A stretch of DNA of 64,000 bases from Planctomycetaceae bacterium (lineage in GTDB: Bacteria > Planctomycetota > UBA1135 > GCA-002686595). This document shows positions 9,301-17,222 of the stretch, in pieces. The stretch lies in contig WYBT01000039.1 in assembly GCA_011525785.1 (NCBI GenBank), positions 203,656 through 267,655 of the forward strand, written 5' to 3'. The translations under genes were made by a program, and so were the position numbers. The notes below the pieces were generated by a model, which was not told the origin of the DNA, made no database searches, and saw only the letters and a list, made by a program, of their open reading frames with translations. The first letter of the stretch is position 1. Each line of letters begins with the position of its first letter.

Positions 9301-10066
9301 CGGCAACACCAACTCCGGGCCGTACCGCATCGACACGGCGGCGCCGCAGGGTCCGTTCCAGTTCGACTCGAGCACGCACAACGAAGGCGTGCTGTCGTGC
9401 AACACGTCGCTGAACCTGTCGTGGAACCCGGCCACGGATGCGCGCTCGGGGCTGGCGGGCTACGTGCTGGTGATCGACACGAACGCGAGCACCGACCCGA
9501 CGGGCGCACTGAACGTCGGGCCCAACGCGACGAGCTCGAACCAGGCCATCGGTTCGTCCGCGACCGCGCGCTATGCGCACTTGCGAGCGCGCGACAACGC
9601 CGGCAACTGGGGCGTGACGCGGCACTTCGGCCCGATCCTGGCCAACGCGAACACGGTCGCCACTTACTGCACGGGCAAGGTGAACTCGCTGGGCTGCACG
9701 CCGAGCGTGTCGTTCACCGGCACGCCCTCGCGCAGCGGTGCGGGTCTGACCGTGCTGTGCGGCAACGTGATCAGCCAGAAGAACGGCCTGCTCTTCTGGG
9801 GCTTCGGCCAGGCTGCGGCGCCGTTCCAAGGCGGCACGTTGTGCGTGCAGCCCCCGACGATCCGCACGCCGCTCACTTCGAGCGGCGGCTCGCCCACCGG
9901 CGCGGACTGCACCGGCTCGTGGGCCTTCACGTTCGACACGCCCTACTACCAGCAGTGGTCGGTCGATCCGGGCGAGACGATCTTCGCGCAGTTCTGGGGC
10001 CGCGATCCGCAGAGCGCGTCGACCACGACGCTCTCCAACGCGCTGCGCTTCACGGTCTGCGAGTAG
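6383..10066 (+). CDS. Secreted subtilisin-like serine protease with Ig/Fn3-like repeats and Cys-rich C-terminal domain
   Basis: This is a 1227-residue exported S8-family peptidase. A signal peptide (MKRLHRPSLRWLPVAATLSL) starts at ATG 6383. A long propeptide-like region follows. The catalytic domain holds Asp334 (GVIDSGFD), His370 (EHGSHVAG) and Ser566 (GTSMATPHVSG). After it come a beta-rich domain typical of multi-domain subtilases and Ig/Fn3-like modules (DGTAPGNVTNLQS, then DTAAPQGPFQFDSS). The last 135 or so residues, from YCTGKVNSLGCTP, are the Cys-rich domain shared with the neighbouring secreted proteins. The expected role is extracellular protein degradation. A strong intrinsic terminator follows at 10089. 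It is divergent from the ECF sigma gene across the palindrome array. Confidence 0.93.
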   Translation: MKRLHRPSLRWLPVAATLSLPAISQLAQSTPQLRTDLLEATDAGAGSSAPARLDDAVPLPNPARWESRDDGDILLEPASGDPYFLAFAGGAYYPPEGERVDPLLLAQIQSQPLDGRADGRCFAFAMFSKRITPERIAQLEELGATVLGFHPHYTLKLAFPVAALDSLASLDFVRWLGVPRAQQKLHPRLVHELAQSPANKPVDLYVNVYESDLGPAATFKPVGTVQEAAPGGIVTEGGSAALASVCMSNGWQQRALEASGVEVLEYIERIRAFRCRVAPAGIEPLVELDFVQFVEADLPAQLEDHESSPLTLVDASRDPLNGANSLTITAGVIDSGFDTAHQGLDHTFSVGWNYTTSGTAFTDLCEHGSHVAGIFFGQPPAASAPFTGVAPGLGSLNTLRIRNVKNFDGACAGSGTSLSTLFSNMRGDYTDGSGNVSPKPHVVSNSYGSAPAAGVPWIGSEASPRTIDAEVWDEEQLYVFGVGNYGVSVGANSIGSNAAAKNALSVGSVLDYEDAAAGDPGVKWTTSSTGPLGDGRWKPNVVAPGRMITSVDANSGSGYRNDSGTSMATPHVSGLAAQLVDHLSYLRYKPQRLAALIMATSIPFADENLTTQAGISATHLNSYGAGRINALNAHWNLVGATDRVTWGGSLNPGIYGYSDFTVDPGCVELLVLVTYHEDQCSAGAAQALVNDFDLYLDSPQNGIDPAGNTGEFTAQQSSIDNTELRTFVNPQTGTWRWKLYPDSATGLIRYSVVVQQIFDDTTPDGTLDVVADDTFVKPNDNVTITATVTNPQYFATAVFLDSTSSGDSLQAATTTLYDGIVCDLTDNQTNGRDITLGSFAASDQRSAEWVTRWSTEGVKTWSVEARSDTWVDESDSVQITVDGTAPGNVTNLQSTTHTVGQWSNASLVTLNWTAASDNLSGIDGYSRTWTLGAVTPPDQTKDIEQVTALNSNLSDGEWYFSIKAVDNCGNWFAGNTNSGPYRIDTAAPQGPFQFDSSTHNEGVLSCNTSLNLSWNPATDARSGLAGYVLVIDTNASTDPTGALNVGPNATSSNQAIGSSATARYAHLRARDNAGNWGVTRHFGPILANANTVATYCTGKVNSLGCTPSVSFTGTPSRSGAGLTVLCGNVISQKNGLLFWGFGQAAAPFQGGTLCVQPPTIRTPLTSSGGSPTGADCTGSWAFTFDTPYYQQWSVDPGETIFAQFWGRDPQSASTTTLSNALRFTVCE

Positions 10067-10088
10067 CGCGCGAGTCGCGCTGACCTTC

Positions 10089-10132
10089 GCGCCCGTCGCA
10101 CTCTGCGCGAGTGCGGCGGGCGCGTGCTTTTT
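10089..10132 (+). terminator. Intrinsic terminator after the protease gene
   Basis: A 14-bp stem (GCGCCCGTCGCACT at 10089-10102 and its partner at 10110-10123, with one G-T pair) has a 7-nt loop and is followed by GTGCTTTTT. It lies 22 bp after the stop codon at 10066. Confidence 0.85.
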
Positions 10133-10347
10133 CGCGCTTCGCCGTCCAAGTCGTCGGTTCCGCGTCCAGCCTGCGGACTTGGGCGCGCGCGAAGCGGCTT
10201 GCAGAGGCCGCGCGGGCAGCTCGCGAGCGTCGGCACAGGCCTTGGGAAGTTGGAGCAACGCCGCGAAGCCAGTGCGTGCATCGCGAGCCGCTCTCTTCGA
10301 ATCCAAGCCGCCCGCGGGCCCTTCAACGACCCACAGAACCGTCCCCG

Positions 10348-11919
10348 ATGAACCAACGCCTCCTCCTCGCCTCGCTGGCCCTCGCCGGCGTCGCACTCCC
10401 CGCCTCCGCGCAGATCTCCTTCCAAACGGCCGCCAACCAAGCGCTCCAAGGCCAACGCCCGAGCGCTGTCGCGATCCTCGACATCGACGGCGATGGCGAC
10501 CGCGACTACGCCGTGCTCAGCGGTCAACTCCAGGGCGTCCCCGGCCCCGAACGCGTCGAAGTGTTCGTGAACAGCGGCGCGGGCGCGTTCAGCGCGGGCC
10601 AGGTGCTGCAACTGGGCTTCAACCTCAGCCCACAGGCGATGGCAGCCGGCGATCTCGACGGCGACGGCGACATGGACTTGCTGGTGACGCTCGACAACGC
10701 GAACGCCGCGCGCGTGGTGCTGAACAACGCCGGAGTGCTCGCGCTCGGCGGACAGGTGGCCTTGAGCGGTGACGAGCCGCGCGGCCTCGCGCTGGGCGAC
10801 ATCGACGGCGATGGCGATCTCGATGCGGCCGTCTCGTTCCGCTCGTCGGACAGCGTGCAGCTGCTCGTCAACTCCGCCGTCGGGTTCAGCGCCGGCGCCA
10901 CGCTCGCCGTCGGTCAGCGTCCGCGCGACCTCATCCTGCGCGACGTGAACGGCGACTCGCGCATCGACATCGCCGTGGCGTCGCAGGACAGCCGCCGCGT
11001 CGACCTGCTCCTGGGAACCGGCGGTGGCGCGTTCGGCCCCGTGCAGTCGGTGAGCATGCCCTTCAACGAGAAGCCCACCGGCATGGCCGCGGGCGACCTC
11101 GACGGAGACGGCGACCTCGACCTCGCGACCACGCTCGAGAACAACGGCGTCGGCTACATCGTGACGCTGCGCAACACCGGCGGTTCGTTGGTCGCGAGCG
11201 CGTGGCCGACCGGCACGCTCAACCCAGGGGCCGTGGTGATCGCCGATCTCGACGTCGACGGCGACCTGGATGTCGCAGCCGCTGACGAGGACTCGAATGT
11301 CGTCGTCGCACTCGCCAATCAAGGCGCGTTCACGCTCGGCGCAGCGCTGAGCTTCACCGTCGGCGCGCACCCCACGGCGCTCGCGGCCGGCGATCTCGAC
11401 GGCAACCAATCGACGGACCTCGTGACCGCCAATCGCGATTCGTCGAACGCCTCGGTGCTGCTCAACACGCGCGCCGGCGGGCCCGTTACGTTCTGCACAG
11501 CCGGCACCAACTCGCTCGGCTGCCAGCCGACGATCTCGGCCAGCGCCAATCCGCTCGTGAGCCACGCGTCAGCGTGCCAGATCAACGTCGCCAACCTCGA
11601 AGGCCAGCGCAGCACGCTGATCTTCTACGGTCTGTCCGCGCTGCCGCAGCAGTGGTGCGGCCCGGGCGTGGGCTCGAGCTACCTGTGCGTCAAGCCGCCG
11701 ACGATGCGCGTGAGCCAACAGTCGTCGGGCGGAGCACTCGGCGCCTGCAACGGGTCGCTCGCGTTCGACTGGAGCGCGTACCAACTCGCGACGCCGACCG
11801 CACTGGGCGCGCCCTGGACCGCCGGCGAAAACGCGTACGTGCAAGGCTGGTATCGCGACCCGCTGAGCTGCCGCACCACCGGCCTCACCGACGCGGTGCA
11901 GCTCACCTACCAGCCCTAG
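10348..11919 (+). CDS. Secreted VCBS/FG-GAP repeat protein with Cys-rich C-terminal domain
   Basis: This 523-residue protein has a Sec signal peptide (MNQRLLLASLALAGVALPAS, cut near ASAQ). Seven VCBS-type repeats carry the DxDxDGDxD Ca-binding pattern, for example LDIDGDGDRDYAVL, GDLDGDGDMDLLVT and GDLDGDGDLDLATT. The last 140 residues, from FCTAGTNSLGCQP, form the shared Cys-rich domain with six or more cysteines. The seven repeats should fold as a propeller. It is likely surface-attached or secreted; its partner is unknown. It has its own 215-bp upstream region after the preceding terminator, and its own terminator at 11947. It is best regarded as a second member of the family represented at 832-2553. 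Confidence 0.9.
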   Translation: MNQRLLLASLALAGVALPASAQISFQTAANQALQGQRPSAVAILDIDGDGDRDYAVLSGQLQGVPGPERVEVFVNSGAGAFSAGQVLQLGFNLSPQAMAAGDLDGDGDMDLLVTLDNANAARVVLNNAGVLALGGQVALSGDEPRGLALGDIDGDGDLDAAVSFRSSDSVQLLVNSAVGFSAGATLAVGQRPRDLILRDVNGDSRIDIAVASQDSRRVDLLLGTGGGAFGPVQSVSMPFNEKPTGMAAGDLDGDGDLDLATTLENNGVGYIVTLRNTGGSLVASAWPTGTLNPGAVVIADLDVDGDLDVAAADEDSNVVVALANQGAFTLGAALSFTVGAHPTALAAGDLDGNQSTDLVTANRDSSNASVLLNTRAGGPVTFCTAGTNSLGCQPTISASANPLVSHASACQINVANLEGQRSTLIFYGLSALPQQWCGPGVGSSYLCVKPPTMRVSQQSSGGALGACNGSLAFDWSAYQLATPTALGAPWTAGENAYVQGWYRDPLSCRTTGLTDAVQLTYQP

Positions 11920-11946
11920 TCTCGAGCGCTCAGCGCCTCGATAAAG

Positions 11947-12002
11947 AACGACCGCCTCCGAGCGCGCGCCTCATCGACGCGGCGACTCGGGGGCGGTCGT
12001 TT
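11947..12002 (+). terminator. Intrinsic terminator after the VCBS protein gene
   Basis: A 16-bp stem (AACGACCGCCTCCGAG at 11947-11962 pairing with 11986-12001, one G-T pair) encloses a 23-nt loop. A short T run continues at 12000-12002. It lies 27 bp after the stop codon. Confidence 0.7.
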
Positions 12003-12172
12003 CGCGTCGCGCGCTCCGTGCGAACGGCTCACCACGGGGCCGCGGACCGGGCGGCCGTGCGCTGGTGCCAACGCGCAGGAATCGGCCGCGCGTCTGCGAA
12101 TGCGACGATTCCATTCGCGCAGGAGAGCTGCGCCATCGCGCGAATGCGCAGGGTTAGACTCAACCGCGGCGG

Positions 12173-14011
12173 ATGTTCCTCTTCGACCGCATCGACTTCG
12201 TCGCTCTGGTCGGCCTGTGGGTCCAGGCCTTCGTGGCCTGGGTGTTCGTCGCGATCCTCGGCGCGCTGCGGCAGCGCGAGAGCTCCTTCGACGCTCTGCG
12301 CAGCTTCCGACGCGCGTTCCTCGCGCTGGCGGTGTCGCTGTCGATCCTGAGCGTGCGCTTTTTCAGCGCGCACGACCCCGAGGGGCCGGGGCAGTGGTAC
12401 GACGGCGAGTGGCCCGTGGTCGCGGCCTACATGGCCTACCTGGGACTGAAAGTCGCCTTCGGCCTGCACATCGTGCGCGGTTGCTACGAGCTCGCCGGCC
12501 GCAATCCCAGCCCGTTGCTCGCGCGTCTGTGGTGGCCGGCGATCGGCCTGTTCGCGCTCGCGCCGCTGGCCGTGGTCGACATCACGCCGCTGCTCATCGT
12601 GCAGGCCCCGGCGATGATCGCTTGCGCCCAGATCTCCCTGCGCGCGCTGCGCCGCGAGCGCGACGACGAGCACGGCCTGCGCCTGGTTCGCCTCTCGTTG
12701 CGCTGGTTGCTCGGCACGTGGTGTCTGCACGCGGTGGTCGCTTCGCTGGTGGGCTGGCTGCCGGCGCTGGGCTTCGTGCTCTCGCTCAACTCGCTGCTCG
12801 ACCTCGCCGTGCAGCTGATGCTCGGCATCGGGCTGGTGGTGAGCATGCTCCAGGCCTCGCACCGGCGCATGCGCGCGGCCGAGCGCGAGCGCGAGCGGCT
12901 GGAGCGCGAGCTGGCGCGCGACGAGAAACTGCGCGCGCTGGGCACGCTCGTCTCGGGCGTCGCTCACGAGCTCAACAACCCGCTGACGGTGATCCTGGGC
13001 TACGCCGAGCTCCTCAGCAGCACGCCGCAGGCCGCGAGCACGGCGCGCATCATCGAAGAGCAGGCTGAACGCTGCCGCGGCATCGTGCGCAACCTCTCCG
13101 CGCTGGCGGGACACTCGGCGCAGTCGCCCGAGGACTTGAACGTGGCCGAGCTCGTCGAACGCGTCGTGCGCGGCCTCACGCCCCACGAACGCGCGCAGGG
13201 CAAGCAAGTCGTCCTGCACGTCGCCGCGTCGCTCCAACTGTGCGCGGACCGCATCGGCCTCGAGCAGGTGCTCTCGAATCTGATCGCCAACGCCTTCGAC
13301 GCCAGCCCGAGCGGCGCCGCGGTCACGGTGAGCGCGCGACGCATCGGGGCCGGCGTGGAGTTCCGTGTGGCCGACCAGGGCCCGGGCGTGCCCGCAGTGC
13401 TGCGCGAGCGGTTGTTCGAGCCCTTCTTCACCACCAAACGTCCCGGCCAGGGCATGGGTCTGGGCCTGGCCATCGCCCACGCGATCGTGCGCGGCCACGG
13501 CGGCTCGATCTCGGTCGAGGACGGCCCCGACGGACGCGGCGCGATCTTCTGCGTGTTCGTTCCGGACTCCTCGCAGGCCTCCGCAACGCGCCCGCGGCAG
13601 CTCGCCGGCGCCGCCCCCGCGCGCAGCCTGCTGGTGCTCGACGACGACAGCGCCGTGCGCTCGGTGCTGCGCGGCCACGCCGAGCGCCGCGGCTGGCGCG
13701 TGAGCGAATTCGACTGCGCCGAAGCCGCTCTCACGCAGCGCGCGCGCCTCGCGCAGTTCGACGTCGTTCTGTGCGACCTGCGCATGCCCGGCATGGGCGG
13801 CGTGGGCTTCCACGATCGACTGGCCAGCGAGGATGCGGCGCTCCTGGCGCGCACCGTGTTCGCGACCGGCGACCTGGCCTCGACCGACGCCGTGCGCTTC
13901 TCGCAGCGCTGCCAGCGCCCGCTGGTGCAAAAGCCCTTCGTGTTCGACGAGCTGTTCGACGTGCTCGAGACCTGCGCTGCGGACGCGCAGCTCGCGCCGC
14001 GCCCGCGCTGA
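12173..14011 (+). CDS. Hybrid sensor histidine kinase with C-terminal receiver domain
   Basis: This is a 612-residue membrane sensor. The first 225 residues contain about six hydrophobic spans and no recognisable periplasmic ligand domain, so the sensor appears to be integral to the membrane. A coiled linker leads to the DHp helix with phospho-acceptor His265 (SGVAHELNNPL). The HATPase domain has an N box (LSNLIANAFDAS), G1 (DQGPGVP), an F box (FEPFFTT) and G2 (GMGLGLAIAHAIV). The C-terminal receiver (LLVLDDDSAVRSVL) carries phospho-acceptor Asp535 (VVLCDLRMPG). There is no output domain, so phosphate must pass to a regulator encoded elsewhere. Its TGA (14009-14011) directly abuts the stop of the convergent kinase gene, leaving no room for a separate terminator. 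Confidence 0.92.
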   Translation: MFLFDRIDFVALVGLWVQAFVAWVFVAILGALRQRESSFDALRSFRRAFLALAVSLSILSVRFFSAHDPEGPGQWYDGEWPVVAAYMAYLGLKVAFGLHIVRGCYELAGRNPSPLLARLWWPAIGLFALAPLAVVDITPLLIVQAPAMIACAQISLRALRRERDDEHGLRLVRLSLRWLLGTWCLHAVVASLVGWLPALGFVLSLNSLLDLAVQLMLGIGLVVSMLQASHRRMRAAERERERLERELARDEKLRALGTLVSGVAHELNNPLTVILGYAELLSSTPQAASTARIIEEQAERCRGIVRNLSALAGHSAQSPEDLNVAELVERVVRGLTPHERAQGKQVVLHVAASLQLCADRIGLEQVLSNLIANAFDASPSGAAVTVSARRIGAGVEFRVADQGPGVPAVLRERLFEPFFTTKRPGQGMGLGLAIAHAIVRGHGGSISVEDGPDGRGAIFCVFVPDSSQASATRPRQLAGAAPARSLLVLDDDSAVRSVLRGHAERRGWRVSEFDCAEAALTQRARLAQFDVVLCDLRMPGMGGVGFHDRLASEDAALLARTVFATGDLASTDAVRFSQRCQRPLVQKPFVFDELFDVLETCAADAQLAPRPR

Positions 14012-17000
14012 TCACTCGCCGAGCAACTCGCGCAGCTCGCGTTCGAGTCGTTCGCACTGGCGCTGGGCCACGGCGTCGGCGGGGTCGAGCTCGTGTCTGT
14101 CGACGGCGCCGAACACAGCGCGCGCTTGATCGAGCCGCTCCAGGCGCGCGAGCGCGAGGGCGTGCAGGAGTCCGAGCGAACGGGCAAGTTCGCCGCCCAG
14201 GTGCGCGTGGCGCGCGGCCAGGCTCGCGGCCTGCTCGAACTCGTCGGAATTCACGAGCGCCGCGCACTTGGCGACCAGCGCCGAGGGGTCGTAGGGCAGA
14301 AAGGCGAGGATCGCGTCCGCCTGCTCGAGTGCTTCGCGCGGCTCGCGCACTTGAGGATCGGCGGCGTCGGCGAGCAAACGCGCGAGGAGCTGGCGCGCTT
14401 CGATCTGCGACGACTCGAGCTCCAGCGCCGTGCGCAAGCGCTCGACGGCTTCGCGCTCGCGCCCGACCTGCGCCAGGGACACGCCCAGTCCGAGGTTCAG
14501 CAGCGGGTGCTCGGGCGCGAGGCTGTGGGCTCGCTCGCACAACTCCAGCGCGCGCTCGTGACGCCCCAGCCGCCGCTGCTCGATGGCGAGGTTGAACAGA
14601 CCTGAGAGGTCGCTGGGGTCGAGCTCCAGGGAACGTTCGAAGGCGCGCGTCGCCTCCTCGTGCTGGCCTGACTTCGAAAGCGCCGTGCCCAGATGGCTCC
14701 AGGCGAGAGCCACGTGGCCCGCGCTCGCGACGACCTCGCGCAGGAGCTCGATGGCCTCGTCTGCGCGGTCGCTCATGTGGAGCAAGCGGCCGAGGTTGAG
14801 TTTGGGCTCCCAACTGGTCGGCGAGAGCTCCAGACAGTGCCGCAGGCAACGCTCCTGCTCGGCGGGGTCGCTGATGACCGTGGCGAGGTCGTTCCACATC
14901 TGCACGTTGTCGGGACTGAGCTCGACGGCGCGGCGCAGCATCCGCTCGGCGCGCTCCATGTCGCCGCGCTCGCCCGCGATCGTGCCCAGGCCGCGCAGGG
15001 GAAAGGGGCTCGAGGGTTTGAGCGCCCGTGCGGCGTTGTAGTGCGCGATCGCCTCGTCGAAGTGCTCGGGGCCCAAGTCGTTCAGGATCTGGGCGAGCAT
15101 CAGCTGGACCTGGAAGTCGTCGGGGTAGCGCTCCGCGCTGGCGCGCAGCATGTCGACGCTGTCGCGCGCTCGGCTCACGCCCAGGAGGCCCGCGTTGAGC
15201 GCCGCGGCGGTCTGCGGAGGCAGCGGAGCATCCACCGCCGCGCGCGCCAGCGCCGTCAGCGCATCGGCATCGCGGCGGAGCAGCGCTTGGCGAATGGCGA
15301 CGCGGGTGGGCTCGGGGTCGACGCGCACGGCCAACGCGATCAGCCGTTCGGTCGCTACGTCCCAGCCGCGCGCGGCGATCACGCGACGCCAGCACCACTG
15401 ATCCATCGCGAGCGCGATCTCGACCGCGATGTCGCTCGCGAGCACCTGCTCGACCAGCTCGTCGAGCGGCTGTTCGTCGATCGCGACGCCCCAGGTCTGG
15501 AAGGCCGCGCGCACCAAGTTTTCGCGCTTCGCAGCGTGCTCGCGGTCGCCCAAGTTGAGGCGTTCGAGCGACAGCAGTCGCTCTAGCGATTCGAGCAGTT
15601 CGCGGTTGCGCTCCCGTTGCTCGCGCGCCGCGCTGTCGACGCGCGCGCCGCGCTCGATCTGATCGGAGGCCTGCTCGACGCGCGCGAGCAGGGTTTCGGT
15701 GGCCGCGCCGGCCTGCAACGCCGTCCGCGCGCGCTGCACCTGCGCGAAGGCGCCGTCCCAGTCCTGCGTGACCTCGGCCGTGGCCGCCGCCGCCAGCGCC
15801 GACTCGACCTCGTCGCGCGTCGCGCGCTCGCGCTCGTCGCGCTGCACGCGCGTCCACAGCCAGCCTCCTCCGGCGACGAGCACTGTCACGACCACGCTGG
15901 TCGCAAGCCCGGCCGTCAAACGGCGTGCGCGGCGCTCCTCGGCGGCTTTGACGCGCGCCTCGGCGGCTTCGATCTGCACGGCGCGCGCGCGCTGCTCGAG
16001 CTGCTCGAAATGCTGCTGCAGGCGGCGCACGAGTTCGCTCGCGTCGCGCGGGCGTTGCTCGCGCTCGGGCGCGAGGCATTGCTTGCACAGCGCCACGAGT
16101 TCGGGCTCGGCCACTGCGTCGTCGAGCGCTGCGAAGGCGTGCTCGACCTTGCCGCCGGCCGCTTCGACGGCTGCGCGCGGGGCCGAGGTGCTGTAGGGCG
16201 CGCCGCCGGTGAGGATCTCGCACAGGATCGCGCCGAGCGCGAACACGTCGGCGCGCTCGTCGAGTGAATCGACCTGGCCGCGCGCCTGCTCGGGCGGCAT
16301 GTAGGACAGCGTGCCCATCACCGCGCCGGCCAGCGAATGACCTTCGCGCGCGTCGACTTGGACCGGTTCGAGCGGCGCGCTCTGCGGCGTCTGCTCCGGC
16401 GTGGACGTGCGCGGCGGAGCGCCGTCGCGCGCCAGCACCTTCGCCAGACCCCAGTCGACGACCTGCACCTCGCCGAAGGCGCCGACCATCACGTTGGCCG
16501 GCTTGAGGTCGCGGTGGATCACGCCGCGGCTGTGCACGTAGGCCATGGTCTGGCACACGCTCATGAAGATCTCGAGCATGCGCCGGCGCTCCGAGGTGGT
16601 CTCGTCGCGCTCGAGCAGCAGCTCCGCGAACGTGCGCCCGCGGATCAGCTTCATGGTGAAGAACGGCCGCTCGTCCGCGAGCAGGCCCAGCTCGTAGACC
16701 GGCACGACGCCCGGATGTTGGAGCTGCCCGCAGATCTGCGCTTCCTCGACGAAGCGCCGCACGCTGTCGGAGCGTTTGGCGAGCTCGGAGTGCAGCACCT
16801 TGACCGCCACTTCGCGGCGCAGGTCGCGGTCGCGCCCGCGCAGCACCACACCCATGCCGCCGCGCGCGATCTCGCCGACGAGCGAGTAGTTGCCGCGGCC
16901 GTGCAGCGTGGCGCGCGAAGTCGGCCCAGCGCTCGGCGTCGCCGCCTGGCCACTCGCCTCCTGGCGCAGCTCGACGCGCGGCGCCGCGCCAGTCAGGCGT

Positions 17001-17062
17001 TCGATGACGTCGAGCACGCTGCGCTGCGGCTCGGAGTTCGGTCTGTCGGCGTGTTCGCGCAT
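14012..17062 (-). CDS. Membrane Ser/Thr protein kinase with long TPR region
   Basis: This is a 1016-residue PknB-like kinase. The kinase domain (about 60-340) shows IARGGMGVVLRGRD, AVKVLH, HRDLKPANVMVG, DWG in place of DFG (VVDWGLAKVL) and MPPEQ. DWG is common in this planctomycete kinase class and is not a sign of inactivity. A coiled segment and one membrane span (LTAGLATSVVVTVLVAGGGW, near 380-400) follow. The outer part is about 600 residues with at least eight TPR-like units in its second half. Unlike the other two kinases here, it has no adjacent sigma factor. It converges on the hybrid histidine kinase with zero spacing between stop codons. The start is the ATG at 17062. Confidence 0.9.
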   Translation of the reverse strand: MREHADRPNSEPQRSVLDVIERLTGAAPRVELRQEASGQAATPSAGPTSRATLHGRGNYSLVGEIARGGMGVVLRGRDRDLRREVAVKVLHSELAKRSDSVRRFVEEAQICGQLQHPGVVPVYELGLLADERPFFTMKLIRGRTFAELLLERDETTSERRRMLEIFMSVCQTMAYVHSRGVIHRDLKPANVMVGAFGEVQVVDWGLAKVLARDGAPPRTSTPEQTPQSAPLEPVQVDAREGHSLAGAVMGTLSYMPPEQARGQVDSLDERADVFALGAILCEILTGGAPYSTSAPRAAVEAAGGKVEHAFAALDDAVAEPELVALCKQCLAPEREQRPRDASELVRRLQQHFEQLEQRARAVQIEAAEARVKAAEERRARRLTAGLATSVVVTVLVAGGGWLWTRVQRDERERATRDEVESALAAAATAEVTQDWDGAFAQVQRARTALQAGAATETLLARVEQASDQIERGARVDSAAREQRERNRELLESLERLLSLERLNLGDREHAAKRENLVRAAFQTWGVAIDEQPLDELVEQVLASDIAVEIALAMDQWCWRRVIAARGWDVATERLIALAVRVDPEPTRVAIRQALLRRDADALTALARAAVDAPLPPQTAAALNAGLLGVSRARDSVDMLRASAERYPDDFQVQLMLAQILNDLGPEHFDEAIAHYNAARALKPSSPFPLRGLGTIAGERGDMERAERMLRRAVELSPDNVQMWNDLATVISDPAEQERCLRHCLELSPTSWEPKLNLGRLLHMSDRADEAIELLREVVASAGHVALAWSHLGTALSKSGQHEEATRAFERSLELDPSDLSGLFNLAIEQRRLGRHERALELCERAHSLAPEHPLLNLGLGVSLAQVGREREAVERLRTALELESSQIEARQLLARLLADAADPQVREPREALEQADAILAFLPYDPSALVAKCAALVNSDEFEQAASLAARHAHLGGELARSLGLLHALALARLERLDQARAVFGAVDRHELDPADAVAQRQCERLERELRELLGE

Positions 17063-17222
17063 GCGCGGCCGCAGGGCCCTGCGGCACGGCAGTCTAGATG
17101 ACCGCAGTCGTCCGCTGCGGCGCGCCGCCTGCGCGAAACGCCGATTTCACGCCAACAGCGCTCGCACCGCGCGCATGTCAGGGTCGTCGGAACGACTTCC
17201 ACTACCCACGGAGCTACGAACC

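Noticed and set aside
6452..10396. A 1314-residue open frame antisense to the protease gene
   Set aside because: Its composition is Arg/Ala/Val-rich without signal, domain or motif. The plus-strand frame has signal peptide, catalytic triad and shared terminal domain. It is a GC-bias shadow.
13731..17087. A 1118-residue frame overlapping the second kinase in another frame
   Set aside because: Arg/Ala-rich sequence without domains; the true frame has all kinase motifs and TPR units.
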